This document shows, piece after piece, positions 1 to 13,626 of a DNA stretch of 64,000 bases. Both the position numbers and the translations under genes were made by a program. The stretch is from Bugula neritina (lineage: Eukaryota > Bryozoa > Gymnolaemata > Cheilostomatida > Bugulidae), in NCBI GenBank assembly GCA_964035545.1, contig OZ037771.1, forward strand, positions 806,001-870,000, given 5' to 3'. The notes beneath the pieces were generated by a model. It was not told the origin of the DNA. It saw only the letters and a program-made list of their open reading frames with translations, and searched no databases. Numbering within the stretch: position 1 is the stretch's first letter; each line of letters begins with the position of its first letter.

Positions 1-168
1 AAACGATTTTTGTGTATAAGACTGTACAGTTCATTGCAGACAAGAATTGTCCACCCATGTATCTTCAAGGTTATAGTACTGTAGATCAGTGGTGGGGACA
101 TTGAGCTATAACTAATAAGTTTTAGTTTATTGGGTGGAAAGGTGGGTGTGGTCAAGTGTACAATTTAC

Positions 169-2837
169 CTCCTAAATCTGGTAGAGATGACGAAGTCCTT
201 CTGTAACGAGGCCGTTTTGGTTTGTTATGTTGCAATGCTGTGGGACAGGGTGCACTTTTAGTCTGTCTGACATCAAACAAAGAAGTGCGCATTGGCGTCC
301 CAACTTGCTCCACCTCTGCATCTGAGTCACTCAACTCTTAGAGTGAAATAGACAGTTGATTACTCTACATTTTTATAGTAAATAACATTAGAATGATTAG
401 CCTTATCACTTATATATACTCACGAGGATTGGGAGTTTTGTTACTTTTATCATCAAATATCAGTTCGTCTAGAATATCTATAATAAAAATGTGTGGTTTA
501 AACTGGGGCACAATTTTATCAATATAAACATAAATTGCACTGTTAGCATCAATCCTTCTGCAATCTGCATCATGAGCTTAGGTCTCAGAGCTGTATATAT
601 ACAATGTAGAACACTGTTAGTAAATTGAGCAAATTTCCTTTATTGGTGTTGGTGTAAAATTAGCTAATAATTGACTTCGAGTGAAACAGAGCAACTATTA
701 TCAGGGATAGTGTTTAGGTCAACTAACAGCAGCTAGTAAAATAAAACACTCACTTTCAGTTACAACATCACAATCACAGAGAGAATTCAGAGAAAAAGTC
801 TATGCATCACCTCAAGCCATGCTAGGAACATGACCTAAGATATTTCTGTTATTACAAAACTACCTCGCCATGTGGTTTGATCCTCAGCTAACAGCCTCTT
901 TACTCACCGGACAGTGAAGAGAGACATGGTGAAGAAAGAGACTTACCTAACTAACAGCTAAGCAATGAATCAGCCAATCACATAGTAGAAACCTACCATC
1001 ATCATCAAATATGGTATAAGTAAGACAGGGAAGTAAACTCTCATCTCTCACAGATAGTGAACTTTCCACATCAGATCTCTCTGTAGATTCTGATAACGAG
1101 TCCTTGGCTATCTGAAACACATTTGATTGGTCAAATGATATGCTTAATTAATCTATATTGAACTGTTCCCCTTTCAAGAGACCAACTAAAAGTTTGCTGA
1201 ATTGGCACTAGTCAAAAATCAAAAGTTTTAATGAAAATGAATGATAAATTTATAAATTGTCTTGTTATAGAACAGAGCAAAGCTAATTGGTATCACATCA
1301 CAGGAAGTGCATATATTATGACCTGTGTAATATAGAGGTCACACTGATTTCTATTCTAAATCATAAACATTAATGACAAATATAAAATTATATATTTTGT
1401 ATGTATGAGCTATGAAGTAGCAATAACATGTAAACTTAATTTAGTTTGGATATGATTATATCACCTTGCTCATTGCATAGATTTAGCTGATGGTAATGCA
1501 AATATTATGCATACAGTGAATTATTCAGTTATTTATCTAAATATAAATGAAATTCAAGTAGATAACAATAGAATACATCTTGCTAGGAAATTCTTACATC
1601 AATTCTTAGCATTTGGAGTCCATTGGCATTCTGTATATCTGTAGAAGATTTGCTTCTAATTTCTTCTGAGTGGTCAGTTTGCTTCTTCAGTGTCAGCTCA
1701 CTAAAACTAAAGTAAAAACTGATCTTTATACAGGATTTCAAAATATTTATTGTAATTAAATTAATTTATGTACATGTTTATGTGCGACTAGCTATAATTA
1801 TAAAATAATGTTATTTAATGTCATAGCAATAAATACGTCTTCACACTGTTGTAGCTTGAGTGTATTATTTCTACAAGTCTATAACATATAACTAAATTTA
1901 TGTATCTGGCTGTTATAATGTGTATAGCCTTTAACAGCCTTTAACTATAGTCTCCAACATATATCATAATTTATATGCCACGCTTTATGAAATATTTCAC
2001 AGCTTACCTTTTACGACTTATTTCCTGGGATTCTTCTTTGCTGGCAGCTAGGAAGTTGAAAGAAAAAGCAGTCATATACTATTACAGCAAACATTTTTTT
2101 GTAATTCATAATTAGAAAGTTTAATGCTATGTTTAAATATGTTATAAAGTGGTTCCATGTAATTTTACTTATATTTATTTTATTTTAAACATACTAGTGG
2201 TACTTTTGGACTTTCTATTAAAAAGAGTATGTGAGCAAAGATTGCATGCTGGATATAAAAATTTTAAAGGTGCTACAGTTAATTAACAACTTAAACTTGG
2301 AGTGCTAAAAATAGTTGTTTTTACTAGGTGCAAAGGTTTATATTTTATAATGTTTAATGCTATATTTCTTTAGTATAACAGATACATGTTGGCACCTGGC
2401 ACAAGCTAGCTAGCAATTAGTATAGAAACATTGCAAAAATCAGTTTCGCTCTAAATTTTGTAGGTATTGCTCAAGGAGCAGTGTTAAGTAAAGTTTACTA
2501 CAAAGCATCTGAAGATATCAATTCTCATTATATTTCATATTAAATATTGATACGGTGATAAATATAGTTGTATAATTATCGTGTGATGTAAGATTGCAGT
2601 CTACAGAATAAATTACTCATGCATTCACTTTTTGCAGTTGTCTTATCAATAATATTCACCAGCACATTCAAGGTGAATTAAAATGCTATTAGAGTCATTA
2701 AATAATGAGCCAATACACTATTCTCTCTTACATGTTTGTTCGAACTTATAGTAATATTTAGTCTTACATGTTGTGTTATCTTGATATTCAGTCTCAGGAC
2801 TCACATTCACTCTGCCTATGTTGTCGGCCATGTTCAT
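169..2837 (-). CDS. Unrecognised serine-rich acidic protein (5' part, 3' end off window)
   Basis: I do not recognise this protein. Five minus-strand exons join in one frame: 2008..2047, 1598..1706, 997..1111, 424..477 and 169..336, each with AG acceptor and GT donor. The peptide is polar, with a charged stretch (SEEIRSKSS), an acidic patch (TIFDDDDILDEL), and a basic-serine run RRTSSSLPDL that looks like a basophilic-kinase or 14-3-3 site. A likely start exon is 2805..2837 (MNMADNIGRVN, then GTGAGT), but it ends in phase 0 while exon 2008..2047 needs one leading base, so a small exon is missing between them or the start is wrong. The last donor (at 168) leads off the window. No signal peptide or membrane segment is visible, so a cytosolic or nuclear protein is inferred. 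It is transcribed head to head with the YAP gene. Confidence 0.6.
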
Positions 2838-3775
2838 CACTTTATGCTCCGCTAATCATCAACAAGATAAATGAATAAAATAATATTTTATTGCAGTTCT
2901 TCAATATAAAAAATTAACATGTTAACAATATAATATCAATAATACTAATATGGTACATAACTATAATGTAACAAATAATTTTAATCTAATAACATCATGA
3001 CATAATTATTTATATTAAAACTTATAAGTTGTAGTTTAAGTTACCTTACTCGCAACAATCAGTAACTGTACAGCATATAGTCTATACAATACAAGATGAA
3101 CATAGGAGTCTGAGAGTTACAATTTAGAAATTAGACGCCTATCAATGATTACAGATATCAAATTAATTGCTAGCTCCAAGTGTTTGCAGCAGTGAACTTT
3201 CGCGAGAGTGGAGTTGCACGTTCATTGAACGTCGTCTGCCAAATTTACGACACCTGTTGCAAAATAATCAAAAGGTATTATAGCCTTCGGTCTTTGAGAA
3301 GTATTACTCTCACTATGATAGGTGTTGGAAAAGACGATACTGCTGATTCCACACTATCGTTCTGACACTGAATTGTATTGAGGTCAAATTTTCTATTTAT
3401 TTGACCTTTTGTATTACGTAGCTCCATAAAATTAAAGCAAAATATTCTTTTGAAAGTTTGGATCTAAATATAATTTATTTTACTTTAACAATTTGTATTT
3501 AGATTTTTTTAATAATTAATTTAAATTAAAAAGCACTGAAAACTACAGGGAAAAAAAAGAGGTATTATTCGTTTTTTCTGCGCCGTAATATATATGTGCT
3601 CTGGTTAAAGAGCAACAAGTTTTAACGTCGAGCAGGTAAAAACAGGTGCGAGTACAAAAGTCTCTCCAAAATTTCGTTATAGTTTTACACATTTTACATT
3701 TTAGATTCTCAAGTATTGATAACTTTCGACTTACAGTTTGAGAAACAGCTGGTTTCCAGCTCTATTACCACCACC
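2838..3775. promoter_or_regulatory. Shared upstream region between divergent genes
   Basis: This 0.9 kb gap separates the probable start of the minus-strand unknown gene from the ATG of the plus-strand YAP homologue, so both promoters should lie here. It is AT-rich at both ends, with a more CpG-containing patch around 3195-3235. No convincing TATA box was found. A 61-codon open frame at 3180-3365 has no coding character or splice context and was not called as a gene. The divergent promoter is inferred from gene orientation only. Confidence 0.45.
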
Positions 3776-6700
3776 ATGTCTTCTGACGATATGATAACAG
3801 AACACACTGGCCCCAACCAAGTTGTTCACACCAGACAGGATTCAACAAAGGAGTTAGATATGTTATTTCATTCATCTCTTCAGAACTCGGATGGAAGTCA
3901 GTCTAGTTGGCTCAATAAGAAACTGCCAGAGTCATTTTATAAACCAATGGTTCGGTCTCATAGTAGAGAAAGTGGTATAGATGGTCCACAGCTACCTGAA
4001 CAACAGTCACAACCAGGACCTACATTTACAAGGTATCCTAATCATAAAAGACAAACATCTGCCCCAGAACTTATGGTGGGCTCTAATAGAAGAGGTACAC
4101 CAAACCCAACACATCACCGGACTCAGTCGCAAGGTTTAGAAGTCATATTAGATGAACGGGCTAATATCGAACACATACCCTTGCCAGCTGGGTGGGAGGT
4201 TGCATATACCCCTGATGGAAAGCGTTACTTTATAGAGTAAGTATACAAATTCGAGTAGCTAAAAACTGTCCTATTTTATAGTAATATAATATATTGAGTC
4301 AGGACTAATACTAATTGAGTAATAGTAATACTAATACTAATACTAATAGGTTGGATTATGACTAAAATACACACTAAGTCTAACACAGTGAAACTGAAAG
4401 GAAATCTGAGGGCGAATTGCGTCATGAGTTGAAACTGATAGCGGATAAGCTAATCATTATGAATATGATAATGAATACACCGAGTTAAAAATAAAAGTTT
4501 GGATTCTCTTAGCTATTGAAGTGAAAATGACTCGACTATCACTGTGATAGTTAATCACTTGATTCGTAAGAATACAAATGTTTTCCTTATAGTTATGTTT
4601 ATTAGATTAGAAGGTTAAACTTTATTACATACGATATTGGACAAGCAAGAAGCTAGTAGTGGTAGCACCAGTTACTAACTCTAAAACTATTCCTACTTAT
4701 TAGTTATTGTCATTGTTATGCTGACAAGTTCTAAGTTCTGGTGAATGAGTGAAAGTGGAGTGATGTGATTGAGCTTGGCTCAGTGCCTGGGTTACCTAAT
4801 ACTGATTTTTAATGACTTGACTCTGGGTGTGTGTTAGTCACTTAGAAACTGCTTCTATATGTCACCCATTTGGCAGTTAATAAACAGTTTATAAACACGT
4901 GACTGGGCATGCTGCCTTAATATTTTGTTGGAGTAAAAGCTACAAAACTTGAACGAAGTTTCTACATAATAGAGAATTCAATTCCAAGAAATAAGCTGAC
5001 AACTGCTGTAGTCCTAATAACCTCTCTCACTCAATTCAACAGTTGCAGTCATGCAGATGCAGTACATGTACAATTATGAGGGTGGTGAGTTGTAATCCAT
5101 ACCCTTGCTGGCTGCCACCATATGACGCCATCAGGTCAGACTAGACATGTGCTAGCAGTACACGCTTGTTATATAAAGGTCAATCGTGATGCTTTCCTCA
5201 TACAAACTACTGATGATGTTATCCTACCCCTAGTCGACAGGTTTTCATGAATTAACTTGAATTGGGTTGAGCAGTTTGAGCAGAGCCGAGCTGTTCCTAT
5301 TAGTAGACCAGCTAAAACCAACCAGCCAAAACCGGGATATCAAGTGCACACTGGAGCCTCATATATCATTGCCTGTATATTATACTTTCATTTGTTGGTT
5401 TTTTGTGAATAATTTTTGTGCTTGCCTGGTGCATGTTTGGGTTAGTGTCAATCTTATCTGTTTGATGGGGGTTTAAGTTACAGTATCAAGTAGATAGATG
5501 TGACCGCCCTGTACTGAAGTACTGGCAGACGTATAAGTGAAACCTCCACACGCCAAGCTTGACTTGCTGGATTACATGTTGTAGCAACACTTAATCTTGT
5601 CTCTTTTATTACAATAAGAAGCTGCTAGTTTCTTGTGCTGTAAAACTGAACCGTTGTATTTGGTTATATTTGGTGGGAGTACTGGGAACTATTAGTTTTC
5701 CAGTTACTAACTATTGACTGCTCAATAATAACAAACTAGGTAAAGCTGCTTTGTTGGAATCAACAATAAGAAGGTCTTATGTAAAGACTGGGACTTCCGG
5801 GCAAGTCAAACTTGTAATTGTTTAGCTAAATAATACAAGACAATATACTGTGTAACCAGCCAATTGTCTTATTGTTTGTCTCACCAAATGTTTGTGACTT
5901 GGTGGTAAAAACATAGCCTAGCAAGGTTAATGAGCACTTTCCATTAGTTAGGTTCTCACCACTGCAATATACTATAAAATTTCTATTTATTTCCCTGGCA
6001 AACTAATTCGGGTAACTTGTATATAATTAGTTAGATGTCTTAATTATTCTCCGTTATTATTGGTATATTAAGGACTACGTATGAACTACTTTTTCTATGC
6101 AGTCATAACTCTCACACCACTGCCTGGGTTGACCCAAGGAAACAGTATATCAATACGATTCGTGCCCAACCCCAGCCGCCGCACCACCTGCCCATGACCC
6201 TTGGCGAGATCATCAACTCCCCCCTGCCCCAGGGCTGGGACAGGGCTGTGGGGGGAAACAATGAAGTCTATTTTATCGACCATCAAAATAAGAAGACCTC
6301 TTGGTATGATCCTCGAATTCGTAAGTGGCTATTTCACTATCTCTTCATGATTCATACTTCTTAGGTCTTCTATGCTTTTACTAGTTACTCTACTGCTAGT
6401 TATAGTCACTCATACTCTACGCTGCCAGTTTATTTATACTCTGGTCTATTCTTGTATCCCAATGATGTTTTTAGTATATATAGTTTATGTTTATATATAA
6501 ACACAGTTGGTAGCATAGTGAACATTGAACTTTGGTAATAGTATACATTACTGTACAATATATACTACTGTATATCACTGTATATTACCGTATACTAACA
6601 TATAATACGTATTACAGTATATTATCGTATACTAACATATAATACGTATTACAGCTCAGCACTTCCAAGTGCCAGGTGGTCGACTCAAACCAGGTGTTAA

Positions 6701-9181
6701 TCCCAACCAGTTTCTCCCTCAGCAGGCTATGGGGGGACAGAGTCCAGTCATGTCTCAGGGTAGCCCGGGGATACCCCCAGGGCACCCCATGTCCCCCATG
6801 GGGGGTCATCAGAGGATGCCCTCAAATGAAGGGCTAGCTGGTGGACCTCCAGCCCACCATCAGAGTATGTGCTTTATATATCCCACCTTTATATTCTGTG
6901 CTCTCTACTATGTCTCTCCATCTCCTCACACATTGCCTTGTTCTGCATATAATATATAGTAGTTATACATTTCATAGAACTTTCCACTTGTTTCCTGCAA
7001 GTCTTGGATGTGTTTTGTTCCAGGAATGTCCTCTGGAGGCAGCGCTGACCTGAGCAACTCGAGAATGTCACCGGCCGCTGACTTCAGACAGATCCAGATG
7101 CAGGAGGAGCTGATGAGACAGGTGAGGGTAGCAGACGTGACTCGACTTCATTGCTGCAGATTGCTGCAGTGAATTCACTGAGTACTGGTTGAGGCTAGTG
7201 ACACAGCTTCTGCCTAATTTCCTAGCTTATCAGGCCACAGAACTCTGATGTAGATAATCCCCTGGCAGTAACGTGACAAATGGCAGTCAGTATATCAAGT
7301 GTTGTCACATATACATGTACACTGACTGGCAGTGATGTATGCCCTGCCTCTACGTCCCTCTCTCCCGTCCCTCTCTCCCACTATAGTGGCTGACCACTGA
7401 TACCGTAGCTGTATAAGTAGCCAGATTATGCTTCTAATCATGAGTGATTGTACCTAGGTCTGCCGCTATCTCTGTACACACCACACTTTGTTGGCCCCGT
7501 TGTTGTAAGAATGTGACATGTATGTTATTATCTCCCCTGTACGCTGACTCCATTCTGTTTAGAACATGGTGAGGCAGCAGCAAGCTATGTCCCCTGAAGG
7601 CATGGACATGCAGACCAGTCAGCATTCACCCGGTGACCCTTTCATAGGCAGCAGCGGCAACACTTTTTCGGCAGGAAATGAGAGTAACTCGAGTACTCTT
7701 CATACCAAGCAGGAGTCGGTGGACTCGGGGCTCGGTGGAATGGGCAACACCTTCAGTCTGGCTCGAACTCCCGGTGAAGACTTCATGGAGGAAACAATGG
7801 ATGACGGTGAGTAGACTGACATCTCACCTTATTATACGGGGTGTGGGGGGTGTGCTATGTGCAGCCCTAACAGTGCAGTTCCACCTTGACCTTTCAACTA
7901 TAGCAGCTAGTCACCCAGTGTTGGTTTCCTGTGAGGTTACCTCAAGGCTTAGTGGTTCGTAGTCTCTCCCTAAACTATTCACTCTGTACTATTCACTCTG
8001 TGTACTATTCACTCTCTGTACTATTCACTCTGTGTACTATTCACTCTGTACTATTCACTCCCTGTACTATTCACTCTCTGTACTATTCACTCTCTGTACT
8101 ATTCACTCTCTGTACTATTCACTCTGTACTATTCACTCTATACTATTCACTCTCTGTCCTATTCACTCTCTGTACTATTCACTCCCTAAACTATTCACTC
8201 ACTATACTATTCACTCTCTGTACTATTCACTCCCTGTACTATTCACTCCCTGTACTAGTCACTCACTATACTATTCACTCCCTATGCTATTCACTCCCTA
8301 AGCTAGTTAATGGTTGGCCTCATTCATTTCATCTACAAGTCATAAACTAGCTCACTGCTTGCAGTAACATGGCTTGGTGGCAAATGGCAATGTAATAAAT
8401 GTAGCAATGTGGTTGGTAGCTGTGTGCACATGTCGTTCCAAATGGTCTTCTTTCAAGTAAATACTCCTCTCCTCCTCCTCTCCTCTCCCCCCTCCCCTCC
8501 TCTCCCCTCCCCACTGTCATCAACTAGAGCAAGCCTGCCACTCACTCTACTATAAGAGCTCAGCCATCATCTTGTGTCACATTTTCTGCCTGTCAAACTA
8601 CGCTTCAACTGTCATTTCCTTGTCACGTTCATCCATCCACAGCTGAGATCTCATTTAGTACACTGTTTCACTGCTCAGTATAATTGCAGCCTCTCTTTCA
8701 ACAACATTTCTGCTCAATATTCAAATTTTAATTTCATTTTAGCTTTCTTTATCAATGAATTGGATTTCCTTTGAAATAAGTAGATGTGAGGTTACATTGT
8801 AGACAGAAGCCAATTTTGGTCAACCAAAATTTACCAGCTGATTGCCTTTGACATCAACACACATGCCTTCACTACCTGTACAGCTTTCTATTGTCACTAT
8901 TCACTAACTAGTATTTTACTAACATTAGTACTAGTAGTAGTACTATTAGTACTACTAGTACTGCTAGTGCTACTACTAGTACTACTACTAGTACTTCTAC
9001 TACCACCACCACCACCACTACACTAGTAATATTAACACTACTGTCAAAACCATCACTGGTCTACTTCTGTTTTAGTAACTAGTTCCCAGATTTCTAATCA
9101 CTTTGAATACTAACCAAAAGCTGACTTTTCACTAATCTTTATCTGCAATAAACTACTACTACTACTACCACTACTACCACC

Positions 9182-9248
<67 letters not shown>

Positions 9249-12047
9249 TTACTACCACTACTACTGCTACCACTACTACTACTACCACTGCTACTACCGC
9301 TGCTGCTACTACCACTACTACTACTACTACTACCGCTACTACTACTACTATTACTACTACTATTACTACTACTATTACTACCACTACTACTACTGCTACT
9401 ACCGCTGCTACTACCACTGCTACTACTACTACTACTATTACTACTACTACTACTACTACTACTATTACTACCACTACTACTACCACTACTACTACCACTG
9501 CTACTACTAGTACTACTACTACTGCCACTGCTACTACTACTACCACTACTACTACTACCACTACTACCACTACTACTGCTACCATAATCACTACTGTGAC
9601 AAGCAGCACTATAAGGGTCACCAGTTCATCTATATCATCTCATGCAGTTAAACACCACATGTGAGCTCCCATGAAAACCAGCTCATATGTTGATAGCTCA
9701 CAGCCAACACTACGAGGGAGGATATCAAATTGACACTTCTAAAACTTGAATCCTGGTCATTTTTATTGCTGAGGGGGCACTTGATGAAATCAGCTGAAGA
9801 AAATAACATTTTTCAATTATTTTCTTGTAGGCCAAAAGATGCACATAAACGGTGTGCACAGTGGTGGTGGCCACGCCCATTTCAGTCACATGAATAGCAG
9901 CAATAATAATAACATGGAGTCTACAGATGACGAGCTCTTGCCTAGCCTTCCGGTATGCTAGTGTCTTTCTGCCTGCTAATACTTTCCCTGCACTTGTGTG
10001 CTGTGTGTCTTTCTCTGGTTAGATCTTATTCTCTTTCCTTTCATCTTCTGTCAGTCTCTCCTCCCCTCTCTCCCCTCTCTTTCCACCCCTGCCCCCTCTT
10101 TCCACCCCTGCCTATCACACCAGGATGTTGGTTGTTTTCAGTAACACATGTTGGCCAGTACTTGCCTCACTTGTTTAGTGGGCGACACCAACTAGTATCA
10201 TCCTGAACTGTTCCTATACCTGGTACCAGTTTCAATGCAGCAGCTGCACCAGTTTCAATTAATCTTTCTGTTGAGTTTAAGTTGTCAATAGGAATTACAG
10301 TAGTAATATCGATAGGATGGCGGATAGTAGATTGCTTTTATAAGGTTGCTTTCTCTTTATTGAACTGCTAAGATTTCATCACCAGCTCCTTAGATTCAAG
10401 ATGAATCTAGCAGAACCACTTTCTGTGTGCAGCCATTATAATATGAGCAGCTCAGTAGGTTCCTGTTTGCTAGGAATTAATGCTTCATTACTGGTGATTA
10501 ATGCTAGTTTCTCCATGAGCTTATAGTTAGTCACTAGTAGGACTCTACAGTATTCAACTGTTAGTACTATTAGTCACTAGTAGGACTCTGCAGTATTCAA
10601 CTGTTAGTACTACTAGTCACTAGTAGGACTCTGCAGTATTCAACTGTTAGTACTACTAGTCACTAGTAGGACTCTGCAGTATTTAACTGTTGGTACTACT
10701 AGTCACTAGTAGGACTCTGCAGTATTCAACTGTTAGTACTACTAGTCACTAGTAGGACTCTGCAGTATTTAACTGTTAGTACTTTTAGCCACTAGTAGGA
10801 CTCTGCAGTATTCAACTGTTAGTACTATTAGTCACTAGTAGGACTCTGCAGTATTCAACTGTTAGTACTACTAGTCACTAGTAGGACTCTGCAGTATTTA
10901 ACTGTTAGTACTATTAGTCACTAGTAGGACTCTGCAGTATTTAACTGTTAGTACTATTAGTCACTAGTAGGACTCTGCAGTACTCAACTGTTGGTACCAG
11001 TTTAAATGTCTGCCTAGTAATGTGACATGGTAACTTATCCTATGAGTTAGAAATTGAATGAAGTTGTCTGCTCCCTGTAGCAACTGCTTTCAAAATCATA
11101 AGCTCAGAATTCAAACTAACTTGATGAGAAACTAGCAGCTAGCAGCTGGCATCCACTAGGACTACAAGGCACTGGGGAGGCAATATAAGTGGACTTTAAC
11201 CTTGTAGACTGCAACTGTATAAAGCAGTGTTTGTTTTACCTGTTTTCTTAGACATGGCTTATAACTGAGGCAAATGAGAGCAGTAAATTAGCTACAGCTA
11301 CCACTGCCTTGTTCAGCTAGTGCTATATATGTTAGTTATATAAGTAACACAGCTACACTACTATGCACTATTTAACTATTTATACACTATTTATACATTT
11401 CACTCTGTACTCATTCATACTCTGTACTCACTGGCAGTCTAGATGTAGTAGTCACTAGTAACTCTGTACTCACTGGCAGTCTAGGTGTAGTTTCTCCACT
11501 AGCTGCAGTTACTCAACTTCTCATTTGGATCAGGGAGGGCTTTTGTTAGCTGTTTAAGCATAGAGTAGCTTGAGTTTCTTCAGCTTTTAATACTAAAACT
11601 CTATAACCTAAGGCTTTTTCTTTCATCTGACAAGCTTAGCTGGGTTTACCTGCAATAATACCTGCAACTACCTGTAATAATACCTGCCAGTACCTGTCAC
11701 TACCTACAATACTGCCCTCTTTCTCTCAACACCTGGTGTCACCTACTCCACCTCTCAGTCCATCTACCTAAAAGTCGCATCTCTAAAGAATGTTGAGAAG
11801 ATCTCAACTTCAGTGCATGAAATTTTGTGATAATTTTAAAATACTTGTTTTTCATATTTCCTTGACAATTCATTTATAGTTCTGCTATTGAATGTTGGTA
11901 GACTGATATTCAGTCCTCATTGAATGTAGCCCATGTTGGTAGACTGACATTCAGTCCTATTCTGTTCTCTAATTGTAGACAGAGCAGCTTAACCCAGACA
12001 TACTAAATGAAGTGCTGAATTCGAAAGTAGATCTGACGTGGTTATGA
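3776..12047 (+). CDS. YAP1: YAP/Yorkie homologue, Hippo-pathway transcription coactivator (7 exons, 473 aa)
   Basis: Nuclear coactivator that binds TEAD/Scalloped and is held in the cytoplasm when LATS phosphorylates it. Exons: 3776..4236, 6103..6320, 6655..6864, 7024..7121, 7563..7806, 9831..9952, 11979..12047; all junctions are GT-AG and the frame closes at TGA. The ATG at 3776 has a CCACC context. The TEAD-binding region is residues 16-57: helix ELDMLF, then the loop LPESFYKP. LATS-type HxRxxS sites are at S23, S95 and S118. WW1 is residues 136-166 (W140, W162), split by intron 1; WW2 is 195-225 (W199, W221). A proline/methionine/glutamine-rich segment follows, then TKQESVDSG (degron-like), an LARTP motif as in vertebrate YAP, an acidic DDELLPSLP stretch, and the C-terminal PDZ ligand LTWL. 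Domain order matches vertebrate YAP and the length is similar. Identification is firm; the symbol is by family. Confidence 0.96.
4237..6102. other. YAP intron 1, no further gene seen
   Basis: This 1.9 kb intron splits the first WW domain. It contains a short TAATAC run near 4305-4350 and otherwise unique AT-rich sequence. The open frame at 5267-5476 has no splice context or recognisable domain and was not annotated. Confidence 0.6.
7975..8300. repeat. Minisatellite, about 14-16 bp unit, in YAP intron 5
   Basis: About 20 imperfect copies of a unit built on TATTCACTCTGTAC, with a shorter TATTCACTC core. It lies inside YAP intron 5 (7807-9830), well away from either splice site. Open frames across it on the plus strand are repeat artefacts. 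Confidence 0.9.
8925..9600. repeat. ACT/TAC trinucleotide microsatellite block in YAP intron 5
   Basis: A first patch (8925-9035) and a long imperfect trinucleotide array (about 9150-9590) of ACT, ACC and GCT triplets. On the minus strand it reads as a 160-residue nearly pure valine frame, which is an artefact of the triplet repeat. A CT-rich low-complexity tract lies at about 8462-8516 in the same intron. Confidence 0.92.
10525..10995. repeat. Minisatellite, 43 bp unit, about 11 copies, in YAP intron 6
   Basis: Tandem units each contain CACTAGTAGGACTCTGCAG followed by a TATTCAACTGTTAGTACT segment. Copies differ by one or two bases. The array sits in intron 6 (9953-11978) away from the splice sites. 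The rest of the intron shows no gene. Confidence 0.92.
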
Positions 12048-13626
12048 TAACTCCACCAGCAATCCTACTATACACTATACTATAGTATACTATACAGTAT
12101 ACTATACTATAGTATACTATACACCATACTATACTATAGTATACTGTCTAAAATATTGTGGTGTTAACAGTTTAGCTGCAGTGTGTAAAAATTATACTTA
12201 AACTTTATGATTATATAATAGCTAAATCTTAGTTGGACTATTTAGCAGTTGTGGCCCCCTGCTGCAAGCTCACTACCTATGCATATTAACACTCAAACTG
12301 CTATCGGTGCTTTCTGCAAAATCACATTTTCTTGAGCCTAGATGCTGTAGTAAACATAAAATCTGCCACTGCTCTCAGCATGTTTATTACAAGGTACAAA
12401 GGCTATTGGTTTTCATGTGCATACTTATTATTTAGCTTGGTTTCTTAACCAAAACCTTTTATACGGTTTGGGTTTGTATGCTTTTGGTGATCTCTACTAT
12501 ATTTATCATAAACATATTGCTATTTTATATACATAAATCAAATTTCAAATTTTATATTATAAATACATCATTTAGATTCATTCTCCTAAGTCCTAATTAT
12601 AGCTAATAGTCGTATCATTTTATAGTATTACTAATGCATATATAGAAGTTGCTTTCTCATGTGGCTACACATTCAGGCCATCAGTTGAGTCAATTACCTG
12701 CCTCACTGTCTCATCATATATTTTACCTCTTGCTGCCATTATTACTAGCATTGTTAGTGTAAGTTAGTAATCAAAATTTTAATACCACTAGACTACACTT
12801 GATTTTTGTATGTTTTTTACTAATAATGGGTATATGAAATATAACTACATTGAATATATCATACTCTACGCGGGTTATTCTGATCTACATTAGATATATC
12901 ATACTATACGTGGGTTATTCTGATCTACATTAGATATATCATAGTATGGAATAGTTAACTAGCAGAATTAGATGTAATGAATTGTCATATGAAATCATGA
13001 AATATATATTATACACTCATAAACCAATTGTACAGTTCTGGCAATACAAATATTAATAATAGTGTACCACAAAAAGCAGCATTTTTAATATCATACAAAA
13101 ATATATAAGGTGCACATAATGTTGTAAAGTGATAAACGTGTTATGTTACAGGTAAGTAGGTAGACTGATTATGGCATAGGTTTGGAGAGAGCATAACTCC
13201 TGGGTTGCCAAAATTAGTTATATTGATATTGCATTGAGAATAATAGAGTTTAATTATGCAGGCTATCAACACATTGAGTTTCAACACCAAACAGCTATAA
13301 CTGCAGGTGTATATTGCATATAAAGGAGTTAAAGAGTATTTATATTTACAGTTGGTTAGTAATATATAAGCTTATCCAATAGTCTTTGGGCAGCACAGGT
13401 GCTATAGTAAGTTTTGTTTCCAGCAGGAACTTAAATACTGTTTACTTTGAGTAGATTCCCTGAGCAGCTGTGCAGTTACACTGATAAATGCTGAGATTCT
13501 ATCACAGCTATGCATAGAGCAATCACAATTCACCTTTCTTGCTTATAACCAATCAGAATTTGACTCTTTTGCAGCCAAATATGAGAGGCGAAGAGTTAGG
13601 ATGGTGGCTTAAGTGTACCGTGCTAT
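12048..13626. other. Convergent intergenic region after YAP and the VWA gene
   Basis: The plus-strand YAP gene and the minus-strand VWA gene end tail to tail here, so both 3' UTRs lie in this 1.6 kb. A palindromic TATAGTATAC-rich tract occupies about 12062-12146 immediately after the YAP stop. A two-copy repeat of about 49 bp (ACATTGAATATATCATACTC and its variant) is at about 12846-12945. No other gene was seen. Confidence 0.6.

Noticed and set aside
2385-2415. Ten-base microexon that would fix the phase of the first gene
   Set aside because: The CTAG acceptor and GTGCCA donor are too weak to support a call without transcript data.
5267-5476. 69-codon plus-strand frame
   Set aside because: Lies in YAP intron 1, has no domain and no splice signals linking it to the gene.
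9139-9621. 160-residue poly-valine open frame
   Set aside because: Trinucleotide microsatellite inside a YAP intron.
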